Below, piece after piece: positions 1-8,933 of a stretch of DNA of 64,000 nt. A program made the translations under genes and the position numbers. The DNA comes from Branchiostoma floridae (lineage: Eukaryota; Chordata; Leptocardii; Amphioxiformes; Branchiostomatidae): NCBI RefSeq assembly GCF_000003815.2, contig NC_049983.1, forward strand, positions 1,208,900 through 1,272,899, given 5' to 3'. Below the pieces are notes generated by a model. It was given only the letters and a program-made list of their open reading frames with translations. It was not told the DNA's origin and ran no database searches. Numbering within the stretch: the stretch's first letter is position 1; every line of letters begins with the position of its first letter.

Positions 1-94
1 TTATTTACTTGAAAATGTGACGGATATAAACAAAAACTCATCTCATTGAACTTGACGTCATTTACCATCTGAAGGTGTTGAATATCGGGAAATT

Positions 95-194
95 NNNNNN
101 NNNNNNNNNNNNNNNNNNNNNNNNNNNNNNNNNNNNNNNNNNNNNNNNNNNNNNNNNNNNNNNNNNNNNNNNNNNNNNNNNNNNNNNNNNNNNN
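95..194. other. Assembly gap (100 N)
   Basis: A run of exactly 100 N, probably a fixed-size scaffold gap. It lies just downstream of the last visible exon of the minus-strand G-alpha gene, so missing 3' exons of that gene may be here or beyond the window. Confidence 0.99.
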
Positions 195-666
195 ACGTGA
201 CGTCACGACAGTAGTGGATTGTTCATTCCTTGACAAAGACTGATGTCGTGCAGTCAAAAATTTGGGTGAGTCCAATTTCTGTGTTGGAAATTACAGTTCA
301 ACTATTTCAAGATTGTATGAATACTTGGGATGTGGAATACACCATGTTGTATATTATCTATGCCATTTTGACCACAGAAAACCAACGTTTAAATGCAAAA
401 TGTGATTGGCGTTGATAAAATTTCGTGTCCTCGAACAGAAAATTGCAATAGCAGCAATTACAACGTCTGAATATGGTTTTCAGGTTTGGGTTAACGACCC
501 ATTCGGCGAAGGTGCTAGAACTATTCTATGGCAGCCTGTATAATGACAGTAGAACTTAAGTGTGATTAACCCAACGTTGCCATGGCCCAGGTATGTCTTA
601 ACACCTAATGCATCCTCTCACATTGCCTCAACACAGTCAGACTACTGCTATTCATATCAACTCAAC

Positions 667-786
667 TGTTATTCCAAATGCTCTCGAAAAGGTCTAGGGC
701 TTCCCTAAGGCGGTTCTGGCTGGGGTCTTCCCCCAACACCATGTCGTAACTGCTGCATGCCACCACAAAGATTATCGCTGGTACAT
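667..786 (-). CDS. GNAS-like: G-alpha exon 9
   Basis: Starts after CAG with the last two bases of a split Asp codon and reads [17 protein letters not shown], then [15 protein letters not shown]. It ends A|GTTGAG, a weak but GT-type donor splitting the next Arg codon. It corresponds to the beta4 to alpha3 segment of G-alpha. The following exon is not seen in 1-666. Confidence 0.85.
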
Positions 787-3700
787 CTGTGAGGGAGAGT
801 CACAGTGACTTAGTGATAATCAAAAAGAGGCAACCTGCGATAGTCTGTTTCAGCACAGTAGTTATTAATGGGGAAAAGTGGGAATGGTGACAGAATATAA
901 AACTGTAAATGTATTTAAGTTCGCGAGGATTTAATTTCGCGGTAGCGGGAAAATGGACTTTTCGCGGTGGTTTTAAGCTCGCGGTAGCGCCATGCACTGT
1001 AGTATCTTACTTAAAATGTTCGCGGTGGTTTTTAATTCGCGGTGAAGTGGTCACCGCGAAAGCCACGAACATTAAACCACCGCGAACATTTCTGCATTTA
1101 CAGGCATTGCTAGATTTCAGTTACTCACCAGTGAAATACTCAATCCATCTTCGTCTTTCACCCCTTTGATCCCCTACATCAAACATGCTGCAGGAGAACA
1201 GAAAGGCCACATTACCTCATGCACATCAAGGGTACCTGGAACATCATGCCAACGGACCTACTGTATACACTACAACTGTCTCAAAAATGTCAGTGCATTC
1301 ACAGGAGTCAGGACCATATTAGTATATAAAGATACAATTCTATCATTATAACGCTGGGTACAACCATATTTACTCGAAAAAGGTACATACTTTTTAAACT
1401 TTTCAACATAAAAAAAGGTGCTACAAGTTGTTGCCAAAATCAGGATGCGTACTTTGAGGTTATTGCATGGATAAATGGTAGAATAAAGCAATGTGAAGGA
1501 TGCCAAACATATGCACTGGTGCTATCTTTGTGATGTCTTACCGAAGCAACTGTCTAAACATTATCTAACATAATGACATAACAGTGACGTTTGCATATAA
1601 TTCTTATGAGGCAGTGACTTTGTCAGGTTCAACTGTTTTATCCAGGCTGATGTACTAGCTGATTTGTTTCACCAGTTCATTCTCATTGATTCTTATAACC
1701 GGCAGCAAGCAATTCAAAATTTTGTAGAGACAATGACAGCGGGATTTATGCACAATAACCTAGGGAAAACATCATAAATTTGAATTTATCCACTTCAAGC
1801 TTAAGGCCTATTCAAAATTAGTTGAGAAGGGGTACATCCTTTATTTGAGTAATTCCATTTGCCTTTCAGTCCCACAGATCTGCCAGAGACTTGCCAAAAT
1901 CAGGGGTACGTGTTTTAATCATTCGAGAAAATACGGTACATAAAACTACTCAAATAATGACAATGATACTAACTTTCTGCAGATACTTTCTTGTACAATA
2001 CACATGTACTAACCCAAATCTATTGATAAGATTGACATCTGCAGCCAGGTAGATGCCATGCAAGACATGAAAGCCAAGATAGAACAAAGTATATTGATGC
2101 TGTACTTACTGAAACTTAATACCATTTGCTTCAAACTTGGTTTCAAAGATACCAGACGTTAAAACACGACACCGTAGAATGTCCTACAGGAGAGAATGCT
2201 GCAATTAGTGGCGAACAAGCAAAAACAGGATGGCAACATGGCACATTTTCCCTCACAAAGCATGTATGGTTCTTGTGTTTAAAGAGAAGGACAAATTTAT
2301 GAAGCATTGTACATTTAACAAATTTCAGCATGCAACTGACTACAAGGTGCAGAGTGTTGGCACATTGGTGAATCTGAAAAAAGCCTGCAATGATTTGGGA
2401 GCAACTGCTGAATATTTCTCCTGCCACCTTTTCACCTTTTCATGTAATTAAAATGCTTTTTTTGCTGAAGATGAGCAGTCTGGTATAGGGATAACGTTTA
2501 GGAAATCAATGCCATTGCAAAAGGTGATATTCGTAACTGAGAAAGAGAAGAATATTGTTAGATATATGTTATGCAAAATAAAGACCTCATTTGCATAATC
2601 AATGAGAAAATGCTATAACTTAATTGTGGTAAATGGCTAGAACGTCTTGTAGCATTTGGAAGTTATGTACGGGTATACATCGTTGAGGTCCTCATTTGCA
2701 TTAATTATCATAAATGCGATAATAAACTTATTTCTCAACGTAAATTGTGTATGTATGTGTTTTGGTGGAGGAGATGATAAAGTAACATAATTTATGCAAA
2801 TGAGAACCTTACTTGCATAAATAATGACAAACACAAGACAACAGTTGTAAAGGTTAGAATTATTTGGCGAAGGTATGGTGTCGTGGAACTCTAGTTACTT
2901 CCTATTCTGATGTTCAATAACAACAGTAAAATCAAATGCAGTATCTTTCCCCATGATGAAAGGTTTATCAGTACTTCTCATGATCATGTCCAAAATTTGA
3001 AAAAGCGCAAAGACAACCTTTGCCAGATCTGAGATATAATCTGTGGTTCTGCAAATCAGCATTGCTGTTGGCCATGGAGCATTTATCACTGTTTGTTTGT
3101 TTGTTTATTTATTCGCATAACAAAATACAGAAAACAATACAGAAAAGAATGCATAAAATCAGGTGCAGGGGGAGAGAAACCCGTAAAAAGCTTGCACTAT
3201 GCCCTCCTCTATACTAAACAAAAAAAATCAATACTTAACAAAGAAAAGTAACACATAGGATGTGATAATGATACAAAATGATAATTAAATAATAATAGTA
3301 ATATAATGTTGCTATTTGGTAGGATGCTATAGGTCATGATCAAGCACCCTAAGGGATTAAATGATAAATGTGCATGATGTGGATGGAGCCATAAGCACTG
3401 ACCTGATCTGTTGGTTCATAGTCTGGCTGCTTGACTACATGGACCCTATCCAGGAAACTTAAACATACAGAACATAATCATTAGTTGAAAGTTTATTGCA
3501 AGTTCTTGTCCGAGGGCTAAATGCAAGTGACAAAAAGCAACAAACAATGGCATACAGTATACAGTAGTAAGCAACAAACTCTAATGATAAATTCAAATAA
3601 ACTGAACAAAGCAAAACAAAATTAGCTACTGGGTTTGACTTCTTTTTCGGACACAGTGGAAGACGAAGGATCCCACCTTTTCAATAATGTGTGTGTTTGT

Positions 3701-6700
3701 GATATTAAGAGGAAGGTAGTTTTCTTTTTTTCTGTAAACGTGGGGAGATAAGGATGGAATTTGGTGGCCTCCAAGTTGTTTAAGCTACAGGAGCTAAACG
3801 TTTACTCCTGTAACTGAAACAACAGGAGCTAATTGACTCATTTGCATCAACAGTGTTTTAGCCTTGTTTCCCATTAAAATCCAAATTGTCTTCAGCTTGA
3901 TTTTGCCTTACCTTTGTTTCTATTGGAATCCAAATTGTCTTCAGCCTGAATTTGTTTTACATGTTTCCTATTGGACAGCTAAAATTGTCTTCATTCTTAG
4001 ATAGGGTATAAAAGACCAATCTCTTTCAGATCACTTCAGTGTCACTAACAAAAACTAGTGGATGCTAGTTGAAACGTCTCGACGTTTCCAAAACCATATT
4101 CAGTTGTTTGAGTAACTACTTTTTGGCGTACCCTTTATGTGGTTATTTTGGATGGTATGTACATTATTTTCTTTTCAAAATTGGGACTTTGCTAATCAGT
4201 TACCACCCTAAAAAATATTGATTCGTTGCATAAAATGTGTCAAGGAAATCTGAAAACTTTTTTTTTCGTTAAATCTGTTCTACCAGTTACTTATGTAGTC
4301 ACTGTGGTAACTTGAGTAAACCCTTCGATCTCTCCATCCAAACTTTTATTTTATATTTTTTCGACCTGCCGGTCTAATTTTTTTCTGAAGAAAAAAAATT
4401 CGAGAAGCAACAAATCAGATTGGTGTGGACTAAATTTTCATTTTGTCTAAGGACATTGACTTGATCTGGAAGGGATTGAGAATTGCAAGTGGCAACGTAG
4501 GGGGAGGGGGGTGGTTGAGGTCCCAGGTTAGGGCGGGCAGGCCTCCAGCCTGGAAAGGAAGCACTCAAAGGTGGGAGCACTTACTACCGTGCCAGGCAGG
4601 CGGGGAACACCACTCAGGAATTGTTCGCGGAAAAAAGGAAGAAAAGGTGTAACTGTTAGTGCGTGCGTAGATGGGTTGATATTTGAATTGGTGACTTCCC
4701 CGCGGCCGCATACGCCCTTGGGCAGGGTTGAGTAAGCTGTGGAAATATTGATACTATCATTTACAAGTTTATAAAAAAAGGTGAGGCGGGCGTTTCTCCT
4801 CCTTTCGGAGAGAGGGGGCCCCTGGAAGTCTGTGATTATTTGTGTATCATACTTACTACTGTGCACAGTCGATGAGATGATACTCATTGGACCTCTCATA
4901 GCAGGCCTGCACGCCACCATCCTTCCACAGGAGTTCTGTATTCTCGTAGAATTCCTACACCAGAAAACAGTAATATAAACTCCCCGCAAAAGCGCCACCT
5001 ACAGCGACTACATATAGCGGTGAGAAGTAGAACTCCAGTTAGAAGCTCTGACGAAGGTGTCTGAGAGACATCGAAACGTAAGCAATGTAAGCACCTGCTG
5101 GTTGTGTAAAAAGAATTCTCCTATATCCTACAAGTATTTGATGAAAACCTGATGAAACTATTTTCGGGATTGATATAAACTGGTTAGGTTTTGCGTATTA
5201 CAACTGTGACAGTACTAGGTCATACCAGGGACTGCATTCCGTCCACAGCATCATGTAGGCAGTGGAAGATTACAAGTATATTAGTGCAGCTTACCTGTAC
5301 ACTGGACTGGAACTGGACTAATGTTAGACAATTTGGGTTCTGGTAAAAACAAAAACCTTTACATTGGGAACCAGTTCTAGATTTGCAAAAAAAAAAAAAA
5401 AAACTATCCCTTTCTTATATTCTTTTGTCCAAAACTAAAACTCTCCATAGATTGTGAAATTTATGCTGGAAAAGACAAAAACAATGGGGGTGATATTTTG
5501 TTTTTTGGTTGGTGTAATACGATTGGGTAGCTATCTGAGGATTTTATGTCAGCAATACAACGACTGTACTCAGCTACCTGATTCAAGTTCAAAGTGGAAA
5601 ATGTATGCATCATTTTCACGTAATGAACTTGACAGCACAAATTCAAAAGTTAGCAATGATCACATACAACTTTTGTCTTCTTTTGAACTTGAACATGGAG
5701 AAGAGAACCTTGTAAAAATGAAACATGTATATTAATTTATTCTGATAATTCTTTGTATATTCAACATTTCCTCAGGTATGGATGAAAAAGAACTTACGTG
5801 CTTATTATCTTCTCAGGCAGATGTTCTAAAATTGCATAACTAAAAACACTTCCGACAGTGCTGACGATAATTAACAATACAGAAGTATGGTTAAGGAGGT
5901 TGTCCTTGCAATGCGCAAGATGTACAGCTGAAAGCTAAAGCAAGAGATTACTTCCATTGGTGTTTGAAAAATGCAAAATGTTGCATCTCCAGAGCCTATC
6001 TGTATCTGTATCTATATACCCGGTATAACCGCCCTTCGGCGTAACGCACCAGCTGAACGACCTGTCACACCAACTTTTGCACATCTATCCGCAGGTGTTC
6101 TTTAATACTATCCAGAGAAGATATGACATGTGATGTGTTTGTGTATGTGTGTGCGTATGCATGCATGTATGCAATGTGCAAAGATGTGATCAACCGAGAC
6201 GGGGGTCGATACCGAATTCAACTTGATAAGGATCAGAGGACTCTTCGAAAGCTTGTTTGTAAGCGCTTTATTTTGTGTACGGATATAGGAATTTTTGAAA
6301 TTGTAACATAATGTTGACTGCCGTCACAGATGAACTTACATTCATGCATGCATGTCTGTGTGTGCATATGTACATTTGCTTATGTGTACGTGTGTGCATG
6401 TGTACATGTGTCTGTGTGCAGTACAATTACTATTTTCATGTACATGATTACCATGGCACTTACCGGGGGATAAGAGAACTCTGGCTGAGTGGCCACATCT
6501 TGGATGTAGTCCACCCGGGCCTGTAAAGTGTGATCCGCCAGGGGAACAGGAGGCGTCAACGTGCTCATGGCGCCGGTGATTGTCTGAGGAAAACACAGAA
6601 ACAGTCCGTCAAACTTGTCCTGAAGCGGAAATGACTGTATACCGGGCAAAATGGAACTGCACATTCGGGCCGCAAAAACACCAGATTTTGGAGAAATACC

Positions 6701-8762
6701 TACCACTATGGCATCTCGAATATTCTTTTTGATGTCTGGGATTTTCTGACGCCTCTCCCTGTCGAAAAAAAAAGAAATAAAATGAGACGTTAAGTATCTT
6801 AACAATTGGTGATCTATAATCGTGGGGGGGGGGGGTTCTCTTCAAAACACATACGACCACCATAACAAGCAAACCCCTATCGGGGGCCTGGTAAAAACAG
6901 CCAGACTTACTGTTCATCGAAGCTGTTGTTGTGCAGAATTTTCATCTGCTTGAGGATGGTACTCTTTCCTGACTCCTCAGGACCTTGTGGAAAGGAAACA
7001 AATTAACAGTTAATACTGGACCAAATTAAGGGAATGGTCTATATTTAGCGGGGGGGTCTTTCGTCTGGGGGGAGGGCCTAGAAAAAACATTGAGCGGGAG
7101 GAGGGCCTAGGAAAAAACTACCTCGGTCTACCAGCAAAACTTGTCTGTCAGAATTCAAGAAATGGCGTTTCAGGGGGTCCAGATTTGCAAATTTCCCCGG
7201 ACCTCCCCAAGCTTGAGACGCCTCGCGTCTCAGTTCTGCGCCGGCATGGTAATGTTGGGGAATCGCCATTAATTAAAACCATTTTCACAGGTAAGAATGC
7301 CATTAAACTTACTAATACCTTAATTTGCCAGAAACCTTTGTCCCTCGGAATGCAGAAAATAGAGTTTCAAAGGGTCAAGATTTAATAGGAATTTCCCCGG
7401 ACCTCCATTGTGACGCCTAATGCTTTAGGCGCTAGACATAGTGAAATAATGTTGGGGGCGGCGTCGGTATCAGGACAGTTCGGCACATGGACACTTCGGC
7501 CCGGACACTTCGGCCCCAAGCCCAGGACACTTCGGCCCCAAGTCCAGGACACTTCGGCCCCAAGTCCAGGACACTTTGGCCCTGCTAGTTCCTGTGTGCG
7601 TGGGCATGTTATGCAATGTACAAATTAATCTCTTAGCTCGCAGTTGTAAGGACATTGATTTCGTTATTTACGATGAACAGTTAATGCCAGTCGGGTGTTT
7701 TGAGCAGTTGATTCATTTTTAAGCTGTACATGTAAGTTACCTATGTTGTACATTAAAAAAATATCCGTAACAGGTCGAGGTGTGGAGTACTTTATAGGAC
7801 TGTTTAAGACGGCTAACTATACATCGCAGTAGGTAAGACTTCAAGTAAGCTAGGGTCATGCAGAAAACCGGAGCAAAAAGGGATCTTCATGCCCCGAAAA
7901 CGCAAAAAAATTGTTATCACTAATGACGATTTCCTCGAGTAAACAGGAGAACACTATATAATATACTGTACAAGTAAAATCATACGTCCTAGAATTATAC
8001 GTTATTTAGTCAACTAAGGCTACGTGTTAGATAACTATTGTGGAGTAGACTCGGGGCCGAAGTGTCCTCGGCTTGGGGCCGAAGTGTCCTTGGCATGGGG
8101 CCGAAGTGTCCTCGGCTTTGGGCCGAAGTGTCCTCGGCTTGGGGCCGAAATGTCCTGATTGCCAGGGGGCCGAAGTGTCCATGTGCCGAAGTGTCCGACA
8201 TTCGCGGCGTCTTTCAAAACTTAAGCTAAAACAATGTATTTCTTAGATAAAAATGTGATTAACCAGCATAATGTGCCCTATAAAATGCAGGAAATTGCGT
8301 TTCAGAGGGTAAAAATATCAATTTTTCCCTGAAGGGCATGCGACACTGGGTCCGAAGCTTGGTGGTTCCGGTGCACGTGCACCAAGTGAATAAAAATTCG
8401 CTCGGTGATATTTCGCTCCCCATCCCAATACGGAATTTGCTGCCGCGCTTTTGACTCTAGCTCTGTTTGAGACCGATACAACGTTTTAAAAATATTGTTA
8501 TATCATATAATCCAGAGGAAACGACGTCGAGCCGCGGAGGACGGCTCAAGCCTCTCAAATCCAAGACAAATGCTGCAAGACGCGGCAGTGGCTTCGTCAT
8601 ATCGGAGACGAGTGGTGTGTGACGTCTGTTTGCACAGTTTGCACCAGAAGGAAACATCTTTTGTCGATAGTTGTAAAACTATAAAAGTCACAAGCGTGAC
8701 TGTTCACGAGACCTCTGATACACACACACACACACACACAGACACACACACACACACACACG

Positions 8763-8853
<91 letters not shown>

Positions 8854-8863
8854 ACACACACAC

Positions 8864-8933
<70 letters not shown>

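Noticed and set aside
2895-3089. Minus-strand ORF between G-alpha exons 6 and 7 as an extra exon
   Set aside because: Exons 6 and 7 join in frame with family-exact sequence, leaving no room for it, and it matches no G-alpha segment.
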